From positions 1 through 51,355 of the forward strand of contig NZ_JBGCCT010000048.1 in NCBI RefSeq assembly GCF_041260665.1: a DNA stretch of 51,355 nucleotides. Reading direction: 5' to 3'. Shown piece after piece: positions 32,838 through 41,081 of the stretch (the stretch's first letter is position 1; the number at the start of each line of letters is the position of its first letter). The DNA comes from Catenulispora sp. GP43 (lineage in GTDB: Bacteria > Actinomycetota > Actinomycetes > Streptomycetales > Catenulisporaceae). Both the position numbers and the translations under genes were made by a program. The notes beneath the pieces were generated by a model that saw nothing but the letters and a program-made list of their open reading frames with translations, did not search any database and was not told where the DNA came from.

Positions 32838-33998
32838 ATGAGCGGCACTTCATCCGAGATCACCCCTTTCCGCATCGACGTCCCGCAGGCGGACCTCGAC
32901 GACCTGAACGACCGGCTCGCCCGCACCCGCTGGCCCGACGCGCTGCCCGGCGTCGGCTGGTCCTACGGCGTCGACCGCGACTACCTGCTCGACCTCGCCG
33001 AGTACTGGCGCACCGGCTACGACTGGCGCGCGCACGAGGCCCGCTTGAACGAGGTCCCGCAGTTCACCACGGCCATCGACGGGCAGAACGTGCACTTCCT
33101 GCACGTGCGCTCGCCCGAGCCCGACGCCACACCGCTGGTCGTCACCCACGGCTGGCCCAGCACCCCGGCCGACTTCCTCGACATCCTGGGCCCGCTGACC
33201 GACCCGCGCGCCCACGGCGGCGACCCGGCCGACGCCTTCCACGTGGTGGCCCCGTCGCTGCCCGGCTTCGGCTTCTCGGGCCCGACCGGCGCCACCGGCT
33301 GGGACGTCCCCCGCATCGCCCGCGCCTGGGCGGAACTGATGGCACGCCTCGGTTACGAGCGTTACGTCGCGCAGGGCGGCGACTACGGCAGCCTCGTGTC
33401 GTGTGCCCTGGGCCGGGTGGCGCCGAAGGCGGTCATGGGTGTGCACGTGAACGCCCTCGCCGACGCCGCGACGGCGGGCGGCTCGGGCCACGAGCTGAGC
33501 GACCTGTCGGAGGAGGACCGGCAGAAGGCGGTCGCGAACCAGATGTGGTGGTTCGGCCACAACGGCTACGCGACGCAGATGGCGCTGCGCCCGCAGACGA
33601 TCGCCTACTCGCTCAACGACTCCCCGGCCGGCCAGCTGGCGTGGAACCTGGAGTGGTTCGTGGACTGGGATCCGACGGCCACCGACCGCGCGCCGATCGA
33701 CCGCGACGCGATTCTGACGAACGTGGCGACGTATTGGCTGACCGGCACGGCGGGTTCGGCGGCGCGGCTCTATCGGGAGTCGGGGACGTCGTGGGGGAGC
33801 AGGCCGGAGCCGTCGGGGGTGCCGACCGCCGTCGCGAACTTCCTCGGGGACCGCGCGGTGCGGGGGCTCGCGGAGCGGGCGAACACGGTCGTGCGGTGGC
33901 GGGAGTTCGGTGTGGGTGGGCACTTTGCTTCGTTGCAGGCGCCGGAGGAGTTGGTGGGGGATGTGCGGGAGTTTGTGCGGGAGCTGCGGGCCGGTTAG
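32838..33998 (+). CDS. Epoxide hydrolase (alpha/beta hydrolase, EHN N-terminal domain)
   Basis: 386 aa. ATG at 32838, 11 nt after GAGGAG. The N-terminal EHN domain includes [24 protein letters not shown] and [16 protein letters not shown]. The alpha/beta hydrolase core has THGWPST (oxyanion), [12 protein letters not shown] and QGGDYGS with the nucleophile aspartate. [14 protein letters not shown] end supplies the catalytic histidine. It hydrolyses an epoxide to a diol, probably for detoxification or catabolism. It is likely induced through the neighbouring WYL regulator. Confidence 0.92.
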   Translation: MSGTSSEITPFRIDVPQADLDDLNDRLARTRWPDALPGVGWSYGVDRDYLLDLAEYWRTGYDWRAHEARLNEVPQFTTAIDGQNVHFLHVRSPEPDATPLVVTHGWPSTPADFLDILGPLTDPRAHGGDPADAFHVVAPSLPGFGFSGPTGATGWDVPRIARAWAELMARLGYERYVAQGGDYGSLVSCALGRVAPKAVMGVHVNALADAATAGGSGHELSDLSEEDRQKAVANQMWWFGHNGYATQMALRPQTIAYSLNDSPAGQLAWNLEWFVDWDPTATDRAPIDRDAILTNVATYWLTGTAGSAARLYRESGTSWGSRPEPSGVPTAVANFLGDRAVRGLAERANTVVRWREFGVGGHFASLQAPEELVGDVREFVRELRAG

Positions 33999-34007
33999 CG
34001 CGGTTTG

Positions 34008-35579
34008 CTACGGCGCGACCTGACTCTTCGGAATCTCCATCGACTGCACCGCCGCGTCGCCGTTCGGCGCCAGCTTCAGGATCGGGATCGGCTTGCCGTC
34101 CGGGTCGCTCCCGGTCTTGCTGGTGTCGTAGTCGGCATAGAAGTCCAGCGGGCCGCTCGCGCCGAGGACCTCGTTCGAGCCGTGCAGGGCGCCGAGTTCG
34201 CCGGCGACCGCGTCCAGGGTGGGTTGGGGCAGGGAGGTGAGGCGGATGGCTGAGACGGCGGTGAGCATCGCGTCGTAGGCGGCCATGGTGTTGCCGTCGC
34301 TGAGGGGTGCGCCGGGGAAGAGCTGCTGGGCGTAGTCGTTGAAGGCCTTGAAGCCCTGGGCGCCCTTCGCGCTCGTGGTCGGGTCCTGAGTGGGGATCGT
34401 CCATTCGCCGGGGTTCGCGATGCCCGCGTAGTCGACGGTGACGTTGGTGCTCAGGCCTTTGCGGACGGCGTCGGTGAAGGGCAGGTTCGTGACGTCGTCG
34501 CCGCTGATGATGGTGATCGGGGTGTTCAGGCAGGGGCGGTCGGCCAGGTCGGCGACCAGTTCGGCGAGGTCTTCGCCGCGGCCGGCGAACAGGACCGCGG
34601 CCGGTTGGGCGGTGCAGATGTTGGATGTCATCTGGCTGATCCGGTTGCGGATCATCAGGTTCGCCTGGACGCGGCCGGCCTCCGTGGCCGCCGCGGTGCG
34701 CGGGGTGCTGTCGAAGGTCTCGCGGCCGACCAGGGCGTGCGCCGGGTCGGCGAACTGTTCGAAGCCGGTCACCAGGGTGCCGTCGTAGGCGTCGCCGGTG
34801 TTCTCGTCCTGGACCAGGAGGGCGCTCTTGAACTGCTTGCCGATGTACTGCACGGCCACGGCGATGGTGTCGTGGTTGCTCGGGGCGACGCGGACGAACT
34901 TCCTGATGTTGTCGAAGTCGTTGGCGGTGACCGTGGCGCCGAAGACCGGCATGCCGGCCTGGGAGGTCAGGTAGTCGGTGGCGGCGATCGTGGTGGTCAG
35001 GCTGACGCCGAGGCCCGCGACGGCCGCCACGTGGGTGCGCTGCTCGGTCTGCTTGATGATGCGCGTCGTGGTCGGCCACTGGTTCGCCTGGTAGCCGTCG
35101 TTACCGATGAGCAGCTGGATCGCCGGCACGATGCCGTCCACCGTGGTGCGGTTGGCCCGGTACTGCGTGATATAGGCGCCGCGGAGCTGTTCCAGGACGT
35201 TCGACATCGCCTCGATGCTGCCGCTGCTGTCGGAGATCGGCAGCAGCAGCACGACGCTGACGTACCCGCCGGGATGCTGGGCGGCGACGAGCTGGTTCTC
35301 CGCGAGGATGCGGTGTTCCACGTCGGCCAGTTCCGGCGCGAAGACGAAGCGGCCGTCCGAGATGCCGACGCATTCCCCGGAGGCGTGCTGGACGATCGTC
35401 GAGCCCTGGTTCGCGCAGTAGGAGTTCGGCTTCACCGACTGCCACAGCTGGAAGCCGGCGAAAACCAGGGCCGCGCAGACCACCACCGCCAACGCCTGAG
35501 TGAGCCGCTGCTGGAGCAGCGTCAGACGCCGGAACCAGTGGCGGAGCGAGCGGACGAGGGTGCGGGGGCGCTCGGGCAT
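34008..35579 (-). CDS. Membrane-anchored periplasmic-binding-protein-like receptor (leucine-binding type)
   Basis: 523 aa. ATG at 35579 with GGAAAGG upstream. A short basic cytoplasmic tail is followed by one transmembrane helix (~22-42, ALAVVVCAALVFAGFQLW) and a large extracellular type I binding-protein fold. That fold includes ISDSSGSIEAMSNVLEQLRGAY, VAAVAGLGVSLTTTIAATDYL, PVFGATVTANDF and SALLVQDENTGDAYDGTL. It resembles ABC branched-chain amino acid binding proteins but is helix-anchored rather than lipidated, and no permease is nearby. It lies 23 bp downstream of a P-loop-like gene, so it may be the sensing half of a two-gene signalling system. Confidence 0.75.
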   Translation of the reverse strand: MPERPRTLVRSLRHWFRRLTLLQQRLTQALAVVVCAALVFAGFQLWQSVKPNSYCANQGSTIVQHASGECVGISDGRFVFAPELADVEHRILAENQLVAAQHPGGYVSVVLLLPISDSSGSIEAMSNVLEQLRGAYITQYRANRTTVDGIVPAIQLLIGNDGYQANQWPTTTRIIKQTEQRTHVAAVAGLGVSLTTTIAATDYLTSQAGMPVFGATVTANDFDNIRKFVRVAPSNHDTIAVAVQYIGKQFKSALLVQDENTGDAYDGTLVTGFEQFADPAHALVGRETFDSTPRTAAATEAGRVQANLMIRNRISQMTSNICTAQPAAVLFAGRGEDLAELVADLADRPCLNTPITIISGDDVTNLPFTDAVRKGLSTNVTVDYAGIANPGEWTIPTQDPTTSAKGAQGFKAFNDYAQQLFPGAPLSDGNTMAAYDAMLTAVSAIRLTSLPQPTLDAVAGELGALHGSNEVLGASGPLDFYADYDTSKTGSDPDGKPIPILKLAPNGDAAVQSMEIPKSQVAP

Positions 35580-35602
35580 AGCCGGCCTTTCCTGTCGGTC
35601 GC

Positions 35603-37492
35603 TCAATTCGGCTGGTTCGGGGGGAAGCCGGCGCTGAACGAGGCGTCCTCCTCGGCGACGATCGGCGCGAGCCTCTCGTAGGGGTCCATGGGGACGTCGC
35701 GGTGCAGCCAGGTGGCGACCGTCAGGCGCGCGATCGTGCGGCGCAGGTCCATGCCGTCGCGGATCCCGGCGATCTGGTTGACCGTGTTGGAGGGGTCGTC
35801 GGAGACCGGCATCCGGCCCGGCGCGCGGGTGATCTCGGCGAGGTGGTCGTGCCATTGCGCCTTCGAGCGCCGCCGGATCTCCCGCTCCAGGTGCGAGACC
35901 ACGGTCGCGAGCGGATCGCGGTGGGCCGGATCCACCAGGGCCAACGTGTGGATCATGCTTTGCGGGCCGGGCTTCTCGCCGTAGTAGTTCGCATAGGCCT
36001 GATGCACGTCGGTCCACAACGCCGGGAACCGGGCCAGCCAACGCCGCAGCAGGCGCGTGAGCAGGGGGTGCAGGTGCGGCTCGGCCCCCGGCGCGAGCCA
36101 CAGGCCCGCCCTGAAGACGTCGAGCGCCGCCGATGCGCCGTCCGGCCAGCGCAGATAGCGGAACACCGCGTCGGCGCCGTCCGGATCGAGGGGATCGGTC
36201 GCGGCGCAGACCGCGAGCCGCGCGATGGGGGACGGATCCGCGCCGGGAGCCTCTGCCGGGTTCAGCTGTATCAGGGTTCTCAGGAGCACGTCGAGCACGG
36301 TCCCGCCGCGCTGCGAACGAGGGATGTGCGGCAGTTCGAGCTCGTCGGGCAGCGCGCGACCGAGGATCCCGGGGACGTCGAACGTGGCGCTGCCGAATTC
36401 CGCCATCAGTTTCGTGACCAGTGCTGTCGCCGCCGGATGTCCCGCGGTCAGAGCGAGCACGAACGTCGTGTCCTGCGCGATGCGGCCGCGCGGGCTGGTC
36501 CCGATCATCGCCTGTACATCGGGGCGCACCAGCGGGGCCAGGCTCACCGGCAGCCAGAGGCGCGGATGGTCCTCCCGGCGCTCGTTCCGGTCCGGTTCGA
36601 TGAAGACCAGCGCGGGGTCGGTCGAGGAGAGGGGCCGGCGCTCGTAGTCGTGGAACTCGCCGTGCTGGACCGCGAACACCAGCAACGGGTCCGGCTCGAC
36701 GGCGGCGGTGAAGGCCAGGCGGCGGGCGTCGGCGATGTGCTCCAGGAACTCGACGGCGGTCTGGTCGTCGCAGTTGTCCAGGAGCAGGAAGGCATTGGAG
36801 CGGCGCTGGTTGTACGAGGGGCCGTGGTTGAAGTCGGCCCGCAGATCACTGATGAAGGCGGTGACCAGAAGGTGGTCCACCGTGCGCTGCGCGATCTGTC
36901 CCGGCTCGCCTTCGAGCCCTTCGCGCCATCTGTTGGTCTGTCTTCTGAGCAGGTCGTACCCGCCCAGCGACTCGGCGAGGCCGTCGACCCGCTTGGCCCG
37001 GACCCCGGACACCAGCGCCCCGAGCACGGTGACCAGGAACCGCGTCAGGTCCGGCGGCGCGGCGGTGGCCACCAGCGGGGCCGCCCGGTCGGTCCAGGAC
37101 TCCAGGGTCGCGGCGAGGTTCGCGGTGCCGAGGCTGTCACGCACATGCGCCCGGAACGCCTGCCCGTCCTCCGGCTTGCCGGAGTAGCCGAGTGTCGCTG
37201 TGACGACGCCGAGCCGGGGGAAGTGCTGCACCCGCCGGACGCCGCGGATGTGCTGGCGCCCCAATTCGTGCACCGCGGCGAACACCACGCTGCCGACGTC
37301 CTGCGCGCCGGCGAGGTCGAGCGCCGCACCGGGATGGTCCGCGGCCAGCTTCGCCAGCCGTCCCAGGACGGCGGTGCCCCCGGCCCCGTGCGGACCCAGA
37401 AGCGGCACGAGGGGGAGCGGCCGGACCGGGGCGTGAGTGCGCTGCAACGCGGCTTCCGCGAAGTCGAAGATCCTCGACCGCCCGTACAACAT
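35603..37492 (-). CDS. Large P-loop NTPase-like protein with degenerate Walker A
   Basis: 629 aa. ATG at 37492 after GGGGAGGAG. No signal peptide or membrane helix. LLGPHGAGGTAVLGRL (~31-46) looks like a Walker A in which the lysine is replaced by glycine. FLLLDNCDD (~235-243) fits Walker B. A long helical C-terminal half has no recognised repeats. It resembles actinobacterial STAND-like ATPases by layout, but I cannot name a family. Its stop is 23 bp before the membrane-anchored binding-protein gene, so the two are almost certainly co-transcribed. Confidence 0.65.
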   Translation of the reverse strand: MLYGRSRIFDFAEAALQRTHAPVRPLPLVPLLGPHGAGGTAVLGRLAKLAADHPGAALDLAGAQDVGSVVFAAVHELGRQHIRGVRRVQHFPRLGVVTATLGYSGKPEDGQAFRAHVRDSLGTANLAATLESWTDRAAPLVATAAPPDLTRFLVTVLGALVSGVRAKRVDGLAESLGGYDLLRRQTNRWREGLEGEPGQIAQRTVDHLLVTAFISDLRADFNHGPSYNQRRSNAFLLLDNCDDQTAVEFLEHIADARRLAFTAAVEPDPLLVFAVQHGEFHDYERRPLSSTDPALVFIEPDRNERREDHPRLWLPVSLAPLVRPDVQAMIGTSPRGRIAQDTTFVLALTAGHPAATALVTKLMAEFGSATFDVPGILGRALPDELELPHIPRSQRGGTVLDVLLRTLIQLNPAEAPGADPSPIARLAVCAATDPLDPDGADAVFRYLRWPDGASAALDVFRAGLWLAPGAEPHLHPLLTRLLRRWLARFPALWTDVHQAYANYYGEKPGPQSMIHTLALVDPAHRDPLATVVSHLEREIRRRSKAQWHDHLAEITRAPGRMPVSDDPSNTVNQIAGIRDGMDLRRTIARLTVATWLHRDVPMDPYERLAPIVAEEDASFSAGFPPNQPN

Positions 37493-37639
37493 GAACGGCT
37501 CCTCCCCGCAGCTCCCCGGTGTGAATCAGAGTTCTCATAAGGGTTGCCGGTTAAGGGTCTGCGAAACTTCTCCGGTCCTTCGTGCAACCTGCAACCTCAT
37601 TCCTTCCGTCCTAGGCGGGACATGGGAGGGAGCTGCTGA

Positions 37640-38218
37640 ATGCGCCTTAGAGATGAGGCAGAGTTCAAGGAATACGTCGCCGCGCAATCCCTCGCGCTGC
37701 GCCGTACCGCCTATCTGATGTGCGGCGACTGGCATCAGGCCGAGGACCTGGTGCAGAACGCGTTGTTGCGGTTGTACCGGTCCTGGTCGAAGGTCCAGCG
37801 CAGCGACAGCCGCGACGCGTACGTCCGCCAGGTTCTCGTCCGCTGCCTGATCGACGAGCGGCGGCGCGGCTGGCGCCGGGAACGTCCCTTCGCGGAGATG
37901 CCCGAAGTCGGGCTGCACATGCGGGACGAGGACGGGGCCGGCGGCGAGGACGGCAGGGCCGGATCAGGGTTCGAGGTCCGGCTCGGGAACCGCGACGAGA
38001 TCTTCGCCGCGCTCGCGAAGGTCCCGCCCCGGCAGCGCGCGACGCTGGTCCTGCGGTACTGGGAGGACATGTCGGTCGAGCAGGTGGCCCACGTGCTGGG
38101 CTGCACGGCCGGCACCGTCAAATCCCAGTCCGCGCGCGGACTGGCCGCGCTGCGCACGTTGCTCGAACCGATCACCGCACCCTCCATCCGCCTGCCCGAC
38201 AAGGAGTGGGATCGATGA
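37640..38218 (+). CDS. SigE-family ECF RNA polymerase sigma factor
   Basis: 192 aa. ATG at 37640 after GGGAGGGAGC. Region 2 (RRTAYLMCGDWHQAEDLVQNALLRLYRSW) and region 4 (LAKVPPRQRATLVLRYWEDMSVEQVAHVLGCTAGTVKSQSARGLAAL) are both complete, joined by a charged Gly-rich linker. It matches the actinobacterial SigE-family (TIGR02983-type) ECF factors that usually sit next to a membrane protein gene. It overlaps the next gene by ATGA, so that product is probably its regulator or partner. Confidence 0.92.
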   Translation: MRLRDEAEFKEYVAAQSLALRRTAYLMCGDWHQAEDLVQNALLRLYRSWSKVQRSDSRDAYVRQVLVRCLIDERRRGWRRERPFAEMPEVGLHMRDEDGAGGEDGRAGSGFEVRLGNRDEIFAALAKVPPRQRATLVLRYWEDMSVEQVAHVLGCTAGTVKSQSARGLAALRTLLEPITAPSIRLPDKEWDR

Positions 38219-39180
38219 ATGACACGCACAACCACGACGACCGTGTCCACGCGATGTTCGCCCAGGTTGCCGACGACCCGGCGCCGCCGCTGAGCTTCAC
38301 CGCCGACGGCATCGCCGCCGCCGGCCGCCGGGGAGCGCGCACCCGCCGCCTCGCGGCCGTCGGCGGCACCACCGCCGGCATCGCCGCGGTCGGCATCGCG
38401 GTCGCCGCCCTGCCGGGCGCCGTCGGCCAGGGCCGGGCCACGACGGCCGCGGGCCCGACGAAGGCCGTGACCAGCCCGCTCGCGGCCCCCACCTCCGCGC
38501 CGTACGACGCGGTCTGCGCGGCGGACGTGAGCGCGGTCCTGACCCTGTCCGATCCGACGGGCAAGAAAGTGGCCCTTCAGGAGTGCCCGGCCCTGCGCGC
38601 CATCGACGGCATCCTCGACCCTGCCGGGAAGCATCTGGTGGAGACCGACGCGAGCGGTCGCGTGATCGCGCCGGACATCGTGTGGGGCGAGACGATGGTC
38701 AAGGGGAAGGCGGTCGCCACTTCGGCCGGCCTCTGCTACAACAACCAGGGCCGGGCCTCGAACCCGCACCAGGCCGACTGCGAGGAGCTCCCCCAGGTCT
38801 TCGTCTCGGTCACGTTCTCCCTGCCCGGCGCGCCGGACCCGTCGCAGATGTCCAGCGACATGACCCTTGCCAACCGCGCACCCGGCATCGGCACCGGGGC
38901 GGCGGCCTGGATCCCGAAGAGCACCAAGACCTTGAAGGACGGCTCCACGGTCACCGTCAGCGAGGTGCAGAACGGCGACCGCGTCTCGGCCAAGGCCAGG
39001 CGGGTCCTGAAGTCCGGAGCCGCCCTGACCATCGTGGCCGTGGACGGCTACGACAACAGCTCGGCGACCGAACAGCCGGGCTCGGTCTACGACCCGTTCC
39101 CCTTCACCCTGGAGCAGATGGCGGCGGCGGCGGGCGTGGAGCAGTTCGTGGCGCCCGACGCCCTTCTTTCGCACAACTGA
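38215..39180 (+). CDS. Membrane-anchored protein coupled to the ECF sigma factor
   Basis: 321 aa. ATG at 38215 (ATGA overlap, AAGGAGT site). A cytoplasmic N-terminus of ~45 residues contains HDDRVHAMFAQVADDPAPPLSFTADGIAAAGRRGARTRR. One transmembrane helix (~48-65) follows, then a Thr/Ala-rich linker and an extracellular beta-rich domain with four cysteines. It has no zinc-binding anti-sigma motif HxxxCxxC. Position and topology still suggest it modulates the sigma factor. The function is inferred from context only. Confidence 0.8.
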   Translation: MNDTHNHDDRVHAMFAQVADDPAPPLSFTADGIAAAGRRGARTRRLAAVGGTTAGIAAVGIAVAALPGAVGQGRATTAAGPTKAVTSPLAAPTSAPYDAVCAADVSAVLTLSDPTGKKVALQECPALRAIDGILDPAGKHLVETDASGRVIAPDIVWGETMVKGKAVATSAGLCYNNQGRASNPHQADCEELPQVFVSVTFSLPGAPDPSQMSSDMTLANRAPGIGTGAAAWIPKSTKTLKDGSTVTVSEVQNGDRVSAKARRVLKSGAALTIVAVDGYDNSSATEQPGSVYDPFPFTLEQMAAAAGVEQFVAPDALLSHN

Positions 39181-39205
39181 GCCACCGAGTCACCGAGTCA
39201 CCGGA

Positions 39206-39670
39206 TCACGCCGAGCGCCATCCCTCAGCGTTCGAGAACGACTCGCGCGAGATACCGGAACCCGTCTCGGGCCACGAGCCGTACTTCTTGTCGTGGAGAT
39301 GGGCGAAGAAGTAGCACATCTCCTCCAGTTCCTCGTCCTCCTCCGCGGTGTCCGGGTCGGCGAGCACGGCGTAGTACGTCTCGCGGCCCGAGGCGACGAT
39401 GTACCCGCGGGCATAAAGGAACCCGTCGTCCGAGCCGTCGGTGACGGCGTGGATGTCGGCGCGGTCGATGTCGTACAGCTTGCGCTCCACCACCCGGTCG
39501 AGGTCGGTGAGCTCGCTGGACGACATCGATTCGCAGAGATCTGACAAGGCTTCCAGAAGCCGCTCCGTCGAGCCGCCGGCCCCCGACCGTGCCTCGGCCA
39601 GCAACGACCAGAACCGGTTCTCTTCCTCGTCGGTGGGGAGGCGCGGCCCGCCTTGCTCATCTGTCGTCAT
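39206..39670 (-). CDS. DUF4240 domain protein
   Basis: 154 aa. ATG at 39670; upstream in-frame sequence lacks family similarity. It fits the DUF4240 pattern, FWSLLAEAR...LLEALSDL...LTDLDRVVERKLYDID...DDGFLYARGYIVASGRETYYAVLADPD, with a strongly acidic stretch after it. Cytoplasmic; function unknown. It is convergent with the sigma-factor operon (25-bp gap). Confidence 0.82.
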   Translation of the reverse strand: MTTDEQGGPRLPTDEEENRFWSLLAEARSGAGGSTERLLEALSDLCESMSSSELTDLDRVVERKLYDIDRADIHAVTDGSDDGFLYARGYIVASGRETYYAVLADPDTAEEDEELEEMCYFFAHLHDKKYGSWPETGSGISRESFSNAEGWRSA

Positions 39671-39731
39671 GGCAAGCGACGATAGACCCCGGCGCCGACA
39701 ACGCGGCCAAGTGAAGGCGGCTCGATCGCCT

Positions 39732-40235
39732 TCAGCCCCGGCGCGGCAGTTCGTGCACACGGACATTCCCGAGCCGCCCGTCTTCCAGCGACGCGGTCAG
39801 GTACGTGGCATAGGGCTGCCGGCGCCGGTCGGTCGGCGAGCCGGGATTGAGAAGCCGCATGCCGCCGGGAGCCTGGCTGTCCCAAGGGATGTGGCTGTGC
39901 CCGAACACCAGGACGTCGATGCCGGGGAAACGAGCTTCGCACCGCTGCTCGCGTCCCTTGGCCGGGCCGGTCTCGTGGACCACGGCGAACCGGCACGACT
40001 GGAGCTCGACCTCCGCCACCAGCGGCAGCCGCCGCCGCAACTCCGGCCCGTCGTTGTTGCCGTAGACCGCGACCAGCTGTTTGGAACGCTGCTGGAGCAG
40101 GTCGAGGGTGTCGGCGTCGACCCAGTCCCCGGCGTGGAACACGACGTCGGCCGCGTCCACCGCGTCCAGCAGTGGTTCGGGGAGCAGCCGGGCACGGGCC
40201 GGGACGTGGGTGTCCGACATCAGCAGCAGGCGCAA
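39732..40235 (-). CDS. YfcE/MJ0936-type metallophosphoesterase
   Basis: 167 aa. A TTG start at 40235 with AAGGAG ~8 nt upstream. All calcineurin-like metal motifs are present: SDTHVP, HAGDWVD, YGNNDG, GHSHIP and NPGSP. It is a binuclear-metal phosphodiesterase of broad substrate range. Its physiological substrate is unknown. It may share a transcript with the DUF4240 gene 61 bp downstream. Confidence 0.9.
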   Translation of the reverse strand: MRLLLMSDTHVPARARLLPEPLLDAVDAADVVFHAGDWVDADTLDLLQQRSKQLVAVYGNNDGPELRRRLPLVAEVELQSCRFAVVHETGPAKGREQRCEARFPGIDVLVFGHSHIPWDSQAPGGMRLLNPGSPTDRRRQPYATYLTASLEDGRLGNVRVHELPRRG

Positions 40236-40290
40236 GCGGCTGCTCCTTCGTCACTCGGGCGGCGGGTGTTGATCTGCCCATGCTACGACG

Positions 40291-40315
40291 GCTTGACTTG
40301 ACCGAATGGGGGTAT
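40291..40315 (+). promoter_or_regulatory. Candidate sigma-B-type promoter
   Basis: GCTT-N15-GGGTAT fits the Streptomyces stress-sigma pattern GNNT-N14-16-GGGTAY and lies 55 bp before the LapA-like gene. Confidence 0.4.
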
Positions 40316-40369
40316 TGGGGGCGAACGGTTTTATATCCGGAAGAACGACACGCGAGAGGAGCGGGGCTC

Positions 40370-40813
40370 ATGGCTGGGAACGCTCCACAAGAACCCGACC
40401 CTGCCCGTGGCGCGGTGGTGCCCGGAGCAGGTGGGACCACGATCGCTCCGGAACACGAGAAGGTGCCGGGGCGCAGCCGCCTGGGCGGTCTGTGGGTGAT
40501 GCTGGCCAGCGGCGCCGTCGTGCTGGTGCTGCTGCTGGTCTTCATCCTGCAGAACGGCCAACGCATCCAGATCCACCTGTACGGCGCACACTGGAACGCG
40601 CCGCTTGGCGTCGCGTTGCTGATGGCCGCGGCGTTGGGCGTGCTGCTCGTCGTCGTGCCCGGGGCGGGACGCATCATTCAGCTGCGGCGCAAGGCACGCA
40701 GCCTGCACCAGGACCGCGAGCGCCTCTTGGAGCAGGTTCCGCAGGCACCGCAGGCGCCCCAGGTCTCACAGCCGCCACAGGCCCCACAGGCCCCGCAGGC
40801 GCCTCCGCAGTAA
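40370..40813 (+). CDS. LapA-domain (DUF1049) small membrane protein
   Basis: 147 aa. ATG at 40370 after GAGAGGAG. Two transmembrane helices (~40-60 and ~75-97) flank ILQNGQRIQIHLYGAHWNAPLGVALL, the DUF1049/LapA signature. A coiled coil-like basic helix follows (QLRRKARSLHQDRERLLEQ), then a tail of Gln-Ala-Pro repeats (QAPQAPQ). LapA-type proteins work in envelope assembly. The Pro/Gln tail is unusual and may be a protein-interaction arm. Confidence 0.85.
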   Translation: MAGNAPQEPDPARGAVVPGAGGTTIAPEHEKVPGRSRLGGLWVMLASGAVVLVLLLVFILQNGQRIQIHLYGAHWNAPLGVALLMAAALGVLLVVVPGAGRIIQLRRKARSLHQDRERLLEQVPQAPQAPQVSQPPQAPQAPQAPPQ

Positions 40814-40890
40814 AGCGGTGTCGCACCCGATCACCGCAAGCGCCAGCCGGTGCGGCTGCGACTTCGCCGAAACCGGCGAATCATGAAGGC

Positions 40891-41055
40891 ATGGGCTGGA
40901 TACTTCTCATTCTCGTTTTGGCCGTGCTGTTCGGCGTCCTGGGCGTGGTGATCAAGGGCCTGCTATGGCTCCTGGTCATCGGGATCGTCCTGTTCGTCAT
41001 CGGACTGGGCGTCGGCGCGGTCCGGTCCCGCCGCAGCGGCGCACGCTCCAGATGA
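40891..41055 (+). CDS. 54-aa hydrophobic membrane peptide
   Basis: ATG at 40891 after GAAGG. It has two hydrophobic stretches (residues 2-22 and 25-42) and a basic end (RSRRSGARSR). Similar short membrane proteins are common in actinomycetes next to stress genes. The function is unknown. It is probably co-transcribed with the LapA-like gene, 77 bp upstream. Confidence 0.75.
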   Translation: MGWILLILVLAVLFGVLGVVIKGLLWLLVIGIVLFVIGLGVGAVRSRRSGARSR

Positions 41056-41081
41056 TCCGCTGAGCGGCCGGCCGGTACTCC

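Noticed and set aside
35580-36101. N-terminal extension of the binding-protein receptor gene upstream of 35579
   Set aside because: It overlaps the NTPase gene in another frame, is Arg/Pro/Gly-rich, and the ATG at 35579 has a good ribosome site and starts directly before the transmembrane helix.
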